64,000 nt of DNA from the NCBI RefSeq assembly GCF_018842675.1, contig NZ_JAGTWO010000004.1, positions 682,001 through 746,000 of the forward strand. The letters are read 5' to 3'. This document shows, in pieces, positions 1 to 9,280 of this stretch (positions are counted from its first letter, which is position 1; every line of letters starts with the position of its first letter). The DNA is from Candidatus Pantoea bituminis. GTDB taxonomy: Bacteria > Pseudomonadota > Gammaproteobacteria > Enterobacterales > Enterobacteriaceae. A program made the translations under genes and the position numbers. Under the pieces are notes generated by a model. It was not told the DNA's origin. It did no database searches and saw only the letters and a list, made by a program, of their open reading frames with translations.

Positions 1-1
1 T

Positions 2-1252
2 GGCGCGTTACGCATCCAGCTCGCGGCACCTACCGGGAAAGCCGCGGCGCGCTTGACGGAGTCGCTGGGTAAAGCGTTGCAGGGTTTGTCCGTTAGCGAA
101 GAGGAGCGGGCACGTTTCCCCGCCGAAGCCACCACGTTACATCGCCTGTTAGGCGCGCAGCCCGACACGCAGCGTTTGCGTTATCACGCCAGTAATCGCC
201 TGCATCTCGACGTGCTGGTGGTGGATGAAGCGTCGATGGTTGACCTTTCGATGATGGCGAAATTGATTTCAGCGCTGCCTGCGCATGCTCGCGTTATTTT
301 CCTGGGCGATCGCGATCAGTTGGCTTCAGTCGAAGCGGGCGCTGTGCTGGGCGATATTTGTCGCTGTAGCGAAAGCGGTTACAGCTTAGCGCGTGCGGAA
401 CAGTTGGCGTTGCTAACCGGCTGCTCGCTGGAAGGGTTAGATCATCATCAAGCGCCTGTAGTACGCGACAGCATTTGCCTGCTGAAAAAGAGCTATCGCT
501 TTGATGCGACGTCAGGCATTGGTCAGCTGGCAAGTGCCATAAATCTGGGCGACACGCGCCAGGTTGAAAAGGTGTTTGCTGCCGCATTTAACGATATTCA
601 CTATCAATCGCTCGACAGCGGCGAAGCCTATCAGCTGATGTTGGACGACGTGGCGCAAGGTTATCGCCCCTTCCTGAAACTGATTAAGCAAAACGCGCCG
701 CCTGCGGAGATCATCACTGCATTTGGTCGTTATCAACTGCTGTGTGCATTACGCGAAGGGCCTTTTGGCGTGCAGGGGTTGAATCAGCGTGTTGAGCAGC
801 GATTAATGCAGCTGCAACGCATTCGTCGTCCCGGCATGGGCAGCCGCTGGTATTTGGGCCGTCCGGTGATGATTACCCGTAATGACAGCGCGCTTGGGCT
901 GTTTAATGGAGATATTGGGATTACGCTGCGAGATGCAGAGGGCCAGCTAAAAGTCTTTTTCCCGCTGCCGGATGGCTCGATCAAAGCTGTTCAGCCGAGT
1001 CGTTTGCCTTCGCATGAAACAGCTTGGGTGATGACAGTGCATAAATCTCAGGGATCGGAATTTGATCACACGGCATTTGTCATGCCAGCTCAATTCTTGC
1101 CGGTATTAACCCGCGAGCTGGTTTACACCGCGATCACGCGCGCGCGTAATAAGCTAACGCTTTACAGCGATCTTGGCGTTTTTCAGCGGGCGGTTGCGCT
1201 GCAAACTCAGCGACGCAGTGGATTAGTTGAACGTCTGGCTGAATTAGGCTAG
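2..1252 (+). CDS. recD: RecD, exonuclease V alpha subunit (5' end missing)
   Basis: C-terminal part of the 5'-3' helicase subunit of RecBCD, which unwinds and degrades double-strand ends for recombinational repair. The reading frame is open to the left edge, so the N-terminus and the Walker A motif lie outside the window. Visible superfamily 1 helicase motifs, in order: motif Ia ([10 protein letters not shown], near position 28), motif II/Walker B (VVDEAS, near 221), motif V ([11 protein letters not shown], near 1037) and motif VI (YTAITRAR, near 1123). The stop TAG is at 1250-1252. In E. coli recD is followed by argA, as here, but argA is convergent. Identity is secure from motifs plus neighbourhood. 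Confidence 0.95.
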   Translation, partial: GALRIQLAAPTGKAAARLTESLGKALQGLSVSEEERARFPAEATTLHRLLGAQPDTQRLRYHASNRLHLDVLVVDEASMVDLSMMAKLISALPAHARVIFLGDRDQLASVEAGAVLGDICRCSESGYSLARAEQLALLTGCSLEGLDHHQAPVVRDSICLLKKSYRFDATSGIGQLASAINLGDTRQVEKVFAAAFNDIHYQSLDSGEAYQLMLDDVAQGYRPFLKLIKQNAPPAEIITAFGRYQLLCALREGPFGVQGLNQRVEQRLMQLQRIRRPGMGSRWYLGRPVMITRNDSALGLFNGDIGITLRDAEGQLKVFFPLPDGSIKAVQPSRLPSHETAWVMTVHKSQGSEFDHTAFVMPAQFLPVLTRELVYTAITRARNKLTLYSDLGVFQRAVALQTQRRSGLVERLAELG

Positions 1253-1276
1253 TTACAGCCGGTCAGGAGAGAAAGA

Positions 1277-1294
1277 GGCGGCATGATTGCCGCC
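1277..1294 (-). terminator. Probable terminator of argA
   Basis: A 7-bp stem (GGCGGCA/TGCCGCC) with a 4-base loop lies just after the argA stop on the minus strand, followed on that strand by a pyrimidine-rich TCTTTCTCTCC tract. The tract is not a clean U-run, so this is a moderate call. It sits between the convergent recD and argA ends. Confidence 0.45.
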
Positions 1295-1303
1295 CGAAAA
1301 GTG

Positions 1304-2632
1304 TTACGTCAAATCGGCCATCAACACTTTGGAACGGCGCTGATAGTTGTACATCTCTTTTTTACTTTCCGGCAGCGATTCGATGTCTACTGGCGTAAAG
1401 CCACGTTCCTGGAACCAGTGAATGCTGCGCGTGGTGAGCACGAACAGTTTCTGCAATCCCATCTGGCGAGCCTGCAAGGCGACGCGTTCCAGCAGCATTT
1501 CGCCGCGTGATGAGCTGCGATAATCAGGATGTACTGCAACGCAGGCCATTTCGCCGATTTTCTCATCCATGAAAGGATAGAGTGCGGCGCAGGCAATGGT
1601 CAGGCTGTCGCGTTGAATGATGGTGAATTTGTCTATTTCCATCTCCAGCTGTTCACGCGAGCGGCGTACCAAAATGCCTTGTTGTTCCAGTGGACGAATC
1701 AATTCCAGAATGCCACCGATATCGTTGATATTGGCGCGCCGGATCTGTTCAGCCGACTCCATCACAATCTGCGTACCAATACCGTCGCGCGAGAACAGCT
1801 CCTGTAGCAGCGCACCATTTTCCTGATAGCTGATCAAATGGCTACGGCGCACGCCGCTGCGGCACGCTTTCACTGCGCCACGCAGGAAGCGAACCGTACC
1901 AGAAAGGTAATCACCTTCGCGCTCGAACTCTTCAATACGCGCCTGCGCATCGTTAGGGAACAGTTCGGAGACAATATTGCCTTCGCTGTTGATCACGCCT
2001 TGCTCAGAGCAAAAACCAATCATCTTTTCCGCTTTGAGTTTAATGGCTAACTGCGTCGCGACTTCTTCTGAAGTCAGGTTAAAGCTTTCGCCAGTGACTG
2101 AAACCGCAACCGGACCCAGCAGCACAATCGCATCGTTGTCGAGCTGGCGATGAATTGCTTCTTCATCAATACGACGAATACGGCCGGAGTGACAATAATC
2201 TACGCCATCATCCACGCCTAGTGGCTGAGCGATAATGAAGTTGCCGCTAACAACATTGATATGTGCGCCTTGCAGCGGCGTGTTGTTAAGGCTCATTGAG
2301 AGGCGAGCAGTGATATCTAGCTGAAGACGACCGGCAGCTTGTTTCACTAATTCCAGCGATTGCGCGTCGGTAACCCGGGTAAACTTATGATAAACCGGTT
2401 CTAGCTGGTGCGCGGCCAGGTTGGCATCGATCTGAGGACGTGCGCCGTAAACCACCACCAAACGTATGCCAAGGCTGTGCAACAGGCCAATGTCATTAAT
2501 GATGGTGGAGAAGTTCTCATGCTCAATGGCTTCACCGCCCAGCATGATGACAAACGTTTTATCCCGATGCGCATTGATATAGGGAACGGTATGGCGAAAA
2601 CCCTGAACCAGTTCAGTACTACGTTCCTTCAC
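1304..2632 (-). CDS. argA: N-acetylglutamate synthase ArgA
   Basis: Catalyses acetyl-CoA + L-glutamate to N-acetylglutamate, the first step of arginine biosynthesis. The protein is 442 aa from GTG at 2632. It has an N-terminal amino-acid-kinase-like domain ([25 protein letters not shown]) that carries arginine feedback control in this family, and a C-terminal GNAT acetyltransferase domain ([10 protein letters not shown]...RGEMLLE). Start choice: an in-frame TTG at 2638 directly abuts a GAGGG Shine-Dalgarno, whereas GTG at 2632 sits about 7 bases from it, so GTG is preferred. Either start gives a protein close to the E. coli length (443 aa). Two ARG boxes lie immediately upstream, so repression by ArgR-arginine is expected. 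Confidence 0.95.
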   Translation of the reverse strand: MKERSTELVQGFRHTVPYINAHRDKTFVIMLGGEAIEHENFSTIINDIGLLHSLGIRLVVVYGARPQIDANLAAHQLEPVYHKFTRVTDAQSLELVKQAAGRLQLDITARLSMSLNNTPLQGAHINVVSGNFIIAQPLGVDDGVDYCHSGRIRRIDEEAIHRQLDNDAIVLLGPVAVSVTGESFNLTSEEVATQLAIKLKAEKMIGFCSEQGVINSEGNIVSELFPNDAQARIEEFEREGDYLSGTVRFLRGAVKACRSGVRRSHLISYQENGALLQELFSRDGIGTQIVMESAEQIRRANINDIGGILELIRPLEQQGILVRRSREQLEMEIDKFTIIQRDSLTIACAALYPFMDEKIGEMACVAVHPDYRSSSRGEMLLERVALQARQMGLQKLFVLTTRSIHWFQERGFTPVDIESLPESKKEMYNYQRRSKVLMADLT

Positions 2633-2643
2633 GGCCAACCCTC

Positions 2644-2682
2644 AGTGAATGATTATTCGAATTTTTTGTATTTTTATTCTTT
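2644..2682 (-). promoter_or_regulatory. Tandem ARG boxes (ArgR operator) of argA
   Basis: Two 18-bp ARG-box-like palindromes with cores 21 bp apart, the usual spacing of paired ArgR sites (18-bp boxes separated by 3 bp). The proximal core, TGAATGATTATTCG at 2646-2659, matches the TGAAT-N4-ATTCA consensus except for the last base. The distal core, TGTATTTTTATTCT at 2667-2680, has two mismatches. They lie 12 bases upstream of the argA start. Spacing and position support the call; ArgR binding itself is inferred. Confidence 0.75.
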
Positions 2683-2863
2683 TATGGCTGTTTTTGCAAG
2701 CGCTAATCCTGACGTTAATTTACGATTTTCCGCATGCCAAAGCCGCTAACAGCCTGCATTATTTGGGGTTTCCGGGGTGACATCGCATTCTGGATTGGAT
2801 AAAGTTTTCGCCACCTAATTATTAACTGGCGTTTTTTAGACATTACACTGTAGTTGGAGCGGC

Positions 2864-4108
2864 ATGTCCGAAGTTAATTCCCTTTTCTCACGTAGACGAT
2901 TCTTGCAGAGTACCGGCGCATTGCTGCTGTTGAGTGTCAGCCGTGTTGGCATGGCTGCTAGCAGCCATATCGTCGCGGTACGCATCTGGCCTTCCTCAAC
3001 CTATTCTCGCATGACGCTGGAATCGAATGTCCCGCTCAAATACAAACAGTTTGCGCTGAGTCATCCTGAGCGCCTCGTTATCGATATTGAGGGCCTGCAT
3101 CTCAACACGGTTCTTAAGGGCGTCAATAAACTGGTTCGCGTCGACGATCCCTTTATCAAAAATGCGCGAGTAGGGCAGTTTGATACCCATACGGTACGTA
3201 TCGTGCTGGAGTTAAAGCGTAATGTGTCGCCAAAAATCTTTAGCCTTCCGCCTGTCGCCACGATCAAAAACCGGCTGGTTGTGGATCTCTACCCAAGCCA
3301 GGATCGCATCGAAGATGATCCGCTGCTGGCGTTATTAAAAGATTATAACCAAGGCGATCTTGAGAAAAATGAGCAGGTGCAAGCACCGCTGCCGGGCAAG
3401 GCTGGGCGCGATCGACCGATTATCATCATGATCGATCCCGGACATGGCGGTGAAGATCCGGGTGCGCACGGTAAATATAAAACGCGCGAAAAAGATATCG
3501 TGCTGAAAATTGGGCGCCGCCTGAAAGCGCTGATCGACAAACAGCCGAACATGAAAGCCTACATGACGCGCAATGAAGATGTCTTTATTCCACTGCGCGT
3601 GCGGGTCGCTAAGGCGCGTAAGCAGCGGGCCGATCTGTTTGTCTCAATCCATGCCGATGCGTTTACCAGCCGTGCCGCGCGCGGTTCATCTGTGTTTGCG
3701 CTTTCAACCAGCGGAGCAACCTCTGCAGCCGCACGGTTTTTAGCACAAACGCAGAATGAAGCGGATTTGATTGGTGGCGTTAGCATGAGCGGCGACCGTT
3801 ATCTTGACCATACGATGTTCGACATGGTGCAGCGGCAAACTATCCATGACAGTTTGAAGTTCGGCAAAGAAGTGCTGAGTCGGATGGGGCACATCAATCA
3901 TCTGCATAAACGGACTGTTGATCAGGCTGGCTTTGCCGTATTAAAAGCGCCGGATATTCCGTCGATTTTGGTCGAAACCGCTTTCATCAGTAACGTTGAA
4001 GAGGAGCGAAAACTGCGAACGACGCGCTACCAACAACAAGTGGCCGATGCCATTTTTCACGGTATCAAGGCGTACTTTGAGAAGGGTGCGGCGCTTGCAC
4101 ATCGCTAG
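2864..4108 (+). CDS. amiC: N-acetylmuramoyl-L-alanine amidase AmiC
   Basis: Periplasmic zinc amidase that cleaves the stem peptide from MurNAc to split septal peptidoglycan. The 414-aa protein begins with a twin-arginine signal (SRRRFLQ at residues 9-15, then a hydrophobic stretch ending near MAA), implying Tat export. An AMIN domain follows (about 35-150), which targets the septum in this family. After a linker comes the Amidase_3 catalytic domain, with [10 protein letters not shown] as the first zinc-binding motif, SIHADAF, and VETAFISN carrying the catalytic glutamate. A GGAG Shine-Dalgarno precedes ATG 2864. Its known activator NlpD is encoded near 56 kb in this window. Confidence 0.96.
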   Translation: MSEVNSLFSRRRFLQSTGALLLLSVSRVGMAASSHIVAVRIWPSSTYSRMTLESNVPLKYKQFALSHPERLVIDIEGLHLNTVLKGVNKLVRVDDPFIKNARVGQFDTHTVRIVLELKRNVSPKIFSLPPVATIKNRLVVDLYPSQDRIEDDPLLALLKDYNQGDLEKNEQVQAPLPGKAGRDRPIIIMIDPGHGGEDPGAHGKYKTREKDIVLKIGRRLKALIDKQPNMKAYMTRNEDVFIPLRVRVAKARKQRADLFVSIHADAFTSRAARGSSVFALSTSGATSAAARFLAQTQNEADLIGGVSMSGDRYLDHTMFDMVQRQTIHDSLKFGKEVLSRMGHINHLHKRTVDQAGFAVLKAPDIPSILVETAFISNVEEERKLRTTRYQQQVADAIFHGIKAYFEKGAALAHR

Positions 4109-4113
4109 AAATA

Positions 4114-4143
4114 AAAACGGGTAGCTGAAGCTATCCGTTTTGT
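4114..4143 (+). terminator. Rho-independent terminator of amiC
   Basis: A 10-bp stem (AACGGGTAGC paired with GCTATCCGTT, one G-U pair) with a short loop and a following TTTTGTT tract, starting six bases after the amiC stop codon. Confidence 0.75.
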
Positions 4144-4284
4144 TATTCAAGAAAGCTTTTATTTCTATGATAGAAATTGCGTCTTAAATTTTTAGCTTTT
4201 TTGTTAACCGCTTAATAAGAAAGGATGTGGTGCAAAAGATAAGGCTAAGCGGGGATAATCGAGGCGTTAACAAAGACCAGATAC

Positions 4285-4311
4285 AAAAAAACACCCTTTC
4301 AGGTGTTTAAA
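4285..4311 (-). terminator. Terminator of the tRNA-fMet operon
   Basis: On the minus strand, an AAACACC-TGAAA-GGGTGTTT hairpin is followed by a run of seven T. It lies just downstream of the last of three minus-strand tRNA-Met genes, as expected for a factor-independent terminator of the tRNA transcript. Confidence 0.85.
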
Positions 4312-4314
4312 TGT

Positions 4315-4391
<77 letters not shown>

Positions 4392-4440
4392 TCCGTATTG
4401 CGCTTTGCGACTTTTCACATTGTCTCTTCCAAAGAAGAGT

Positions 4441-4517
<77 letters not shown>

Positions 4518-4566
4518 TCCGTACTGCGCTTTGCGACTTTTTACTTTTTCTCTTCCGAAGAAGAGT

Positions 4567-4643
<77 letters not shown>

Positions 4644-4656
4644 TCCGTGGAAGCGC

Positions 4657-4684
4657 ACTATACGCTGAGTGCTGATTGTTGCAA
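4657..4684 (-). promoter_or_regulatory. Promoter of the tRNA-fMet operon
   Basis: On the minus strand: -35 TTGCAA (4679-4684), 16-bp spacer, -10 TATAGT (4657-4662), followed directly by a GCGC discriminator. A GC-rich discriminator is typical of stable-RNA promoters under stringent (ppGpp/DksA) control. That control is inferred from the class of promoter. Confidence 0.8.
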
Positions 4685-4847
4685 CCCCTTTTCGGAAGGA
4701 AAGTTTAAATTTACAGTCGATTGCTGAAAGAATAGACCATTTGTTGAAATAGTGAACTGATGCAGGCAGTGACAGAGAGGATGGATTTCATTCTTACGGG
4801 CGCTTTGCTATCGTCGCCGTGCGAACAGTTTATAAAAAGAGATGATG

Positions 4848-5996
4848 ATGAAAGGATGTTGGGCGAAGTATGCACTTACTGGCGCATTTTTAGCGCTACT
4901 GGCTGGCTGTAGTTCCAAACCCACCGATCGTGGACAGCAATATAAAGATGGCAAGCTTGAACAGCCTTTAGCGCTGGTGAATCAGCCTAACGCTAAAGGG
5001 CGCCCGGTTAACGGCAAAGATTTCGGTGAGCAGGTGCGTCAGGTTCAATATGCATCTTCTGGACTGTTTGGCCGCCAGAATGGCACTTACAGCGCCATTG
5101 AAAGCTGGCTAATGGCGGGTGCCGATACGCGCCAGCTGCGCCAGTTCGGTTTGAATGCATTCCAGATGGAAGGCACCGATAACTACGGCAATGTACAATT
5201 CACCGGTTACTACACGCCAGTTGTTGAAGCACGTTATACCCGCCAGGGTGAGTTCCAGTACCCGATTTATCGCTTACCTCCTCGCAAGCGTGGCGAGAAA
5301 TTACCTAGCCGCGCCTCTATATATAGTGGTGGCATCGACGATCGTTACATCATCGCTTACAGCAATTCGCTAATCGACAATTTCATGATGGATGTGCAGG
5401 GCAGCGGCTACGTTGATTTTGGTGACGGACGCCCAATGCGTTTCTTCGGCTATGCCGGCAAAAATGGCTGGGGCTATCACAGCATTGGTAAAGAACTGAT
5501 CGATCGCGGCGAAGTGAAGCGTGAAGATATGTCGATGCAGGCGATCCGCCAATGGGCGCAGGAACACTCTCCACAGGAAGTCCGCACGCTGCTGGAAACC
5601 AACCCTTCGTTTGTCTTCTTCAAGGCAGAAGAATATACGCCAGTGCGCGGTGCGAGCGCAGTACCGCTGATAGCGAAAGCTTCGGTGGCCTCCGATCGTT
5701 CAATTATTCCTGCCGGAACAGTATTGCTGGCAGAAGTGCCGCAGTTGAACGAGAAGGGTAAGTTCAATGGTAAATATGAGATGCGTTTGATGGTGGCGCT
5801 GGATGTGGGTGGCGCAATCAAAGGCCAGCATTTTGATATTTACCAAGGCATTGGCCCAGATGCTGCTCACCTTGCTGGCTTCTATAATCACTATGGTCGC
5901 GTATGGGTATTGAAAGCCGCGCCAGGCACTGGGCAGCCTGTGTTCAGTAACCCGCAAAATGGTAATAATGGTTCTCTGTTATTGGGTTCTAATTAA
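4848..5996 (+). CDS. mltA: Membrane-bound lytic murein transglycosylase A (MltA)
   Basis: Outer-membrane lipoprotein that cleaves the MurNAc-GlcNAc bond of peptidoglycan with formation of 1,6-anhydroMurNAc. The 382-aa protein has a lipoprotein signal with lipobox LLAGC (Cys21), a MltA core and a C-terminal 3D domain containing VALDVGGAIKG and the HFDIY motif, with aspartates that include the catalytic acid. Three ATGs stand in tandem at 4842, 4845 and 4848. The third is six bases from the AAGAG ribosome site and matches the E. coli start (MKGxW), so it is preferred. The C-terminus is slightly longer than in E. coli (365 aa). Confidence 0.94.
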   Translation: MKGCWAKYALTGAFLALLAGCSSKPTDRGQQYKDGKLEQPLALVNQPNAKGRPVNGKDFGEQVRQVQYASSGLFGRQNGTYSAIESWLMAGADTRQLRQFGLNAFQMEGTDNYGNVQFTGYYTPVVEARYTRQGEFQYPIYRLPPRKRGEKLPSRASIYSGGIDDRYIIAYSNSLIDNFMMDVQGSGYVDFGDGRPMRFFGYAGKNGWGYHSIGKELIDRGEVKREDMSMQAIRQWAQEHSPQEVRTLLETNPSFVFFKAEEYTPVRGASAVPLIAKASVASDRSIIPAGTVLLAEVPQLNEKGKFNGKYEMRLMVALDVGGAIKGQHFDIYQGIGPDAAHLAGFYNHYGRVWVLKAAPGTGQPVFSNPQNGNNGSLLLGSN

Positions 5997-6005
5997 TGTC
6001 TTATC

Positions 6006-6025
6006 TGCGGGCCAATCGGCCCGCA
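6006..6025. terminator. Hairpin between mltA and tcdA
   Basis: Perfect 8-bp stem TGCGGGCC/GGCCCGCA with a 4-base loop, 9 bp after the mltA stop. There is no U-run behind it, so it is more likely an RNA 3'-end stabiliser or a partial attenuator than a full terminator. Confidence 0.4.
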
Positions 6026-6044
6026 CGACTTTACAGGTTAAATT

Positions 6045-6845
6045 ATGAGTAGGGTTAACGACGCCTGGCGCCAACGCTTTGGCGGGACTGCGCGTCTTTA
6101 TGGTCAGGATGCGCTGCAACAATTTGCTGATGCGCATTTCTGCGTAATTGGTATCGGTGGCGTTGGCTCATGGGCAGCGGAAGCGCTGGTGCGAACCGGC
6201 ATCGGCAAAATTACGCTGATTGATATGGATGATGTCTGCATCACCAACACCAACCGGCAGATTCATGCGCTGAATGGCAATGTGGGCAAAGCAAAAACTG
6301 AAGTCATGGCCGATCGCATGCGCGCTATCAATCCAGATTGCGAAGTGATTTGTATTGATGACTTCATCACGCCTGAAAATACCGCTGAGCTGATGGCTGC
6401 AGGTTACGACTATGTGATTGATGCGATCGATAGCGTGCGTCCAAAAGCGGCGCTGATCGCGTGGTGCCGCCGTAACAAGATCCCACTGATCACTACCGGT
6501 GGTGCGGGTGGGCAGATCGATCCTACCCAGATCCAGGTCGCCGATCTGGCGAAAACGATTCAGGATCCGCTGGCTGCAAAATTACGTGAGCGTTTAAAAC
6601 AGCTTGGCGTCGTTAAGAGCAGCAAAGGCAAGTTAGGCATTGATTGCGTTTTTTCTACCGAAGCGCTGGTTTATCCGCAGCCGGACGGCAGCGTATGCGC
6701 CTCTCGCAGTACGGCGGAAGGCCCTAAACGTATGGATTGCGCCTCAGGATTTGGTGCGGCCACGATGGTGACCGCGAGCTTTGGTTTTGTGGCTGTTTCA
6801 CATGCGCTGAAGAAATTCATGGCGCGTGCGGCACGTCAGGCTTAA
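6045..6845 (+). CDS. tcdA: tRNA threonylcarbamoyladenosine dehydratase TcdA
   Basis: E1-like ATP-dependent dehydratase that closes t6A37 of ANN-decoding tRNAs into cyclic t6A. The 266-aa ThiF/MoeB-family protein has the nucleotide-binding [13 protein letters not shown] (near residue 30), the conserved DMDDVCxTNxNRQ adenylation segment, and the C-terminal [13 protein letters not shown] segment typical of TcdA (CsdL). The E. coli protein has 268 aa. Its sulfur-transfer partners CsdE and CsdA are encoded next door on the opposite strand, and the tcdA and csdE 3' ends overlap by 4 bp. Confidence 0.95.
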   Translation: MSRVNDAWRQRFGGTARLYGQDALQQFADAHFCVIGIGGVGSWAAEALVRTGIGKITLIDMDDVCITNTNRQIHALNGNVGKAKTEVMADRMRAINPDCEVICIDDFITPENTAELMAAGYDYVIDAIDSVRPKAALIAWCRRNKIPLITTGGAGGQIDPTQIQVADLAKTIQDPLAAKLRERLKQLGVVKSSKGKLGIDCVFSTEALVYPQPDGSVCASRSTAEGPKRMDCASGFGAATMVTASFGFVAVSHALKKFMARAARQA

Positions 6846-7291
6846 CGCAACGCTTCGTGTGCCTGATGCTTAACCGCATCGGCTAGCGCCTGTAACCCGC
6901 TACTGCGTGAAGCGCTAAGCTGAGCGCGTAAGCCTAAATCATCAAACAGCTGCAAAGGATCTTCATCTACCAGCATTTGTGGCGTTTTACCTTCAACGGC
7001 GGTCAGCAAAACCGCCAGCAGGCCGCGCACAATGCGGCCTTCGCTATCACCGTAAAAGTGCAAAGTGCCGTCATGGCGCATCTGACTGCTTAGCCAGACG
7101 CGATTTTCACAGCCGCTTAATTCAATCTCCGGTGTTTTCAACGCTTCCTCTAACGCGGGAAGTTGGCGGCTGAGCTGAATCAGCTGACGATAGCGATCTT
7201 CCCACTGATGAAAATGCGCAAATTTATCTTTCAAACTTTCAATGGTGATCAGATCGCCAAACGGGTGTGGCGCTAACATTGATGAACTCAT
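6842..7291 (-). CDS. csdE: Cysteine desulfuration protein CsdE
   Basis: SufE-family sulfur acceptor that takes persulfide sulfur from CsdA and interacts with TcdA. The 149-aa protein (E. coli 147 aa) keeps the acceptor cysteine at position 61 in the [10 protein letters not shown] motif. A longer in-frame extension upstream is simply read-through across the csdA 3' end; ATG 7291 matches the family start. The stop overlaps the convergent tcdA stop by 4 bp. The start lies one base after the csdA stop, so csdA-csdE are translationally coupled. Confidence 0.93.
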   Translation of the reverse strand: MSSSMLAPHPFGDLITIESLKDKFAHFHQWEDRYRQLIQLSRQLPALEEALKTPEIELSGCENRVWLSSQMRHDGTLHFYGDSEGRIVRGLLAVLLTAVEGKTPQMLVDEDPLQLFDDLGLRAQLSASRSSGLQALADAVKHQAHEALR

Positions 7292-7292
7292 A

Positions 7293-8501
7293 TCAAGGCT
7301 CCGATAACAACGCGATGGCGCTACGCATGGCGCGTAACAGCGCATCAACATCTTGCAGATTATTATAGGGCGCAAACGAAACACGCAGCGTGCCGCTGAC
7401 ACCCAGCGCTGCCAGCAACGGTTGAGCACAATGTTGGCCGGCTCGCAGCGCAATGCCGTGCTCCGCCAGCAGCGTAACGATGTCGCTGTGATGAATGCCT
7501 TCAAAGTCAAAAGCCAGCAGACTGGCGTTACCACAGCGGAAACTGCGAAAGCCGGGCAATTCGGCGAGTTGTTCTTCTGCGAGACTGGCAAGCTGCTGGC
7601 TCCACATCTCCGCTTTGCTTTGGTCGTGCTGACTGAGCCAGGTTAATGCTGCACTTAACCCCACCACGCCTGCCACGTTCGGCGTTCCTGCTTCAAAACG
7701 CCACGGCACCGGTTGAGGCGTAAAGCCACTGAAGTCAACCTGTGTCAGCATTTTGCCGCCACCTTGCCAGGGACTCATCGCTTCCAGCAGTTCAGCTTTA
7801 CCGTACAGCACACCAATGCCCATCGGGCCGTAAAGCTTGTGTCCTGAAAATGCATAGAAGTCGATATCCAGCGCCTGCATGTCCGGCGGGCAATGCACCA
7901 CGCCTTGCGCGCCATCAACCATCACTTTCGCGCCGAACGCATGTGCTAGCTGAATCGCCTGCGCCAAATCGGGACAGCCGCCCGTAACATTCGACATTTG
8001 TCCAATTGCCAGCAAGCGCGTGCGGTTGTTAAGCAAAGCAGGCAGTAGCGAAATATCGGGCAGGCGATCAGCCCCAATCGGCCATTTCACCACTTTTGCG
8101 CCACGCGCTTGCGCCACCATTAACCACGGGACCAGATTCGCGTGGTGTTCGGCTTCACTGACCACGATTTCGTCACCAGCCTGTAAACGTGGCAGCAACC
8201 AACTGTTGGCCACTAAATTGATGGCTTCGGTGGTGCCGCGTGTCCAGATAATCTGCCGAGGATCGGCCGCGTGCAACCAATGAGCAACCTGATTGCGGGC
8301 CTGCTCGTAACGTTCGGTAAGCTGGCGTGCGGCTGCAAACTGACTGCGATGAACGGTGCCTGCGCTCAGGCTGTAGAACTGCTGTGTGGTATCAATGACG
8401 ACTTGCGGCTTCAGCGTAGTTGCTGCGCTATCGAGATAGACGCCAGCGTCGTCTAGCGCAGGAAACTGTTGGCGAAAAGCACTGGGATTAAATGCGGTCA
8501 T
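7293..8501 (-). CDS. csdA: Cysteine desulfurase CsdA
   Basis: PLP-dependent class-V aminotransferase-fold enzyme that removes sulfur from L-cysteine as a protein persulfide. 402 aa from ATG 8501, which has an AAGAGA ribosome site 6-7 bases upstream; the E. coli enzyme has 401 aa. Visible motifs: [10 protein letters not shown] (PLP ring stacking His), DGAQG, the Schiff-base lysine in [11 protein letters not shown], and the persulfide cysteine in RAGQHCAQP. An in-frame extension to 8573 lacks conservation and is rejected as N-terminus. Confidence 0.95.
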   Translation of the reverse strand: MTAFNPSAFRQQFPALDDAGVYLDSAATTLKPQVVIDTTQQFYSLSAGTVHRSQFAAARQLTERYEQARNQVAHWLHAADPRQIIWTRGTTEAINLVANSWLLPRLQAGDEIVVSEAEHHANLVPWLMVAQARGAKVVKWPIGADRLPDISLLPALLNNRTRLLAIGQMSNVTGGCPDLAQAIQLAHAFGAKVMVDGAQGVVHCPPDMQALDIDFYAFSGHKLYGPMGIGVLYGKAELLEAMSPWQGGGKMLTQVDFSGFTPQPVPWRFEAGTPNVAGVVGLSAALTWLSQHDQSKAEMWSQQLASLAEEQLAELPGFRSFRCGNASLLAFDFEGIHHSDIVTLLAEHGIALRAGQHCAQPLLAALGVSGTLRVSFAPYNNLQDVDALLRAMRSAIALLSEP

Positions 8502-8723
8502 GCGCGTCTCTTGATAATGACTCATGATGATAATAAATAGGACCAAACCGAAAGAAAGGGTTCCGCCTGGCAAAGCTGAAAAAGCGCGTTATGCTGAATA
8601 TTGCAAGGTTTGAACCAAACCCGCATAACGATGCGACCTAATTTAGTTGATCTCACTTATCTGCTGCTTCTGGTCAGCGTAACGCGGGTGGTTTAATGCA
8701 ATCAATCTGCAAGGAGATAGAAG

Positions 8724-8948
8724 ATGAATAAACTCACCGCAGTGCTGGCCGTTTGTACCATGGCTTTTACCCTGACTGCTTGTTCAAGCAACTACGTTAT
8801 GCACACTAATGATGGTCGCACCATCGTCGCTGATGGTAAACCCAAGGTAGATGATGAAACCGGTATGATCAGCTATAAAGATGCCAATGGCAACGAACAG
8901 CAGATCAACCGTACTGATGTGAAAGAAATGGTTGAGATGGGCCAGTAA
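8724..8948 (+). CDS. ygdI: Small YgdI/YgdR-family lipoprotein
   Basis: 74-aa predicted lipoprotein with lysine near the N-terminus, hydrophobic core and lipobox LTAC (Cys20). The mature part carries the family sequence NYVMHTNDGRTIV and ISYKDANGNEQQINR, which forms a small SH3-like fold in this family. Function is not established. An AAGGAG ribosome site precedes ATG 8724. It lies between csdA (divergent) and the gcvB sRNA (convergent), the same neighbourhood as ygdI in E. coli. Confidence 0.9.
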   Translation: MNKLTAVLAVCTMAFTLTACSSNYVMHTNDGRTIVADGKPKVDDETGMISYKDANGNEQQINRTDVKEMVEMGQ

Positions 8949-8954
8949 GCAGGC

Positions 8955-9152
8955 AAAAAAAGCACCGCAATTTGCGGTGCTGTTTAAAAATTTCTATGGA
9001 CAGACAGGGTAAATCTACAGGAATTAAAAGCTTGATCTGCAAAGGTCAGATCAAAAATGCAAACACAACATCACGACCACAAGCCAAAAGCTTTCGGAAA
9101 ATCTGCGAACTCACTCACAAATCCTAAAACTTTTCGTTCCGGCTCAGGAAGT
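8955..9152 (-). ncRNA. gcvB: GcvB small RNA
   Basis: About 198-nt Hfq-type small RNA read divergently from gcvA. In enterics GcvB represses many amino-acid and peptide transporter mRNAs. Visible on the minus strand: the conserved 5' start ACTTCCTGAGCCGGAACG, a G/U-rich seed region R1 (GTGATGTTGTGTTTGC, within 9059-9080), a central 8-bp hairpin TTGATCTG/CAGATCAA (9032-9054), the conserved segment TACCCTGTCTGTCCATAG, and a terminal hairpin AGCACCGCAA-TTGCGGTGCT followed by seven T. R1 looks about eight bases shorter than the E. coli one. The exact ends are inferred from the E. coli RNA. Confidence 0.92.
8961..8986. terminator. Bidirectional terminator of ygdI and gcvB
   Basis: The hairpin AGCACCGCA/TGCGGTGCT is followed by TGTTT on the plus strand and by seven T on the minus strand. 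It ends gcvB and also stands 12 bp after the ygdI stop, so it serves both convergent units. Confidence 0.85.
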
Positions 9153-9158
9153 GCGGCA

Positions 9159-9187
9159 ACTATAGGTATTTGCTGGAGCTTCCTCAA
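9159..9187 (-). promoter_or_regulatory. gcvB promoter
   Basis: Minus strand -35 TTGAGG (9182-9187), 17-bp spacer, -10 TATAGT (9159-9164), and the conserved 5' end of gcvB six bases further on at 9152. In E. coli GcvA activates this promoter from sites in the shared gcvA-gcvB region; no GcvA site was assigned here with confidence. Confidence 0.8.
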
Positions 9188-9196
9188 CGGACAAAT

Positions 9197-9202
9197 TATA
9201 AT
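9197..9202 (+). promoter_or_regulatory. Candidate -10 element of gcvA
   Basis: A perfect TATAAT lies 79 bp upstream of the gcvA start and overlaps the gcvB control region. No convincing -35 hexamer at 16-18 bp was found, which would fit a regulated, GcvA-autorepressed promoter. Low-to-moderate confidence. Confidence 0.4.
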
Positions 9203-9280
9203 GTCTCGGATTAAAATTTCTAATACGTAAAGGCTTTGTATAAGCTTTGGTATTTGTTGCCGATCCGGATACGGAAAACC

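Noticed and set aside
6842..7591. A 249-aa form of CsdE
   Set aside because: The first 100 residues are the wrong frame of csdA; ATG 7291 gives the family length and places the acceptor cysteine at 61.
9236..9280. Upstream in-frame start for gcvA
   Set aside because: The added residues are not conserved, and ATG 9281 matches the invariant GcvA N-terminus.
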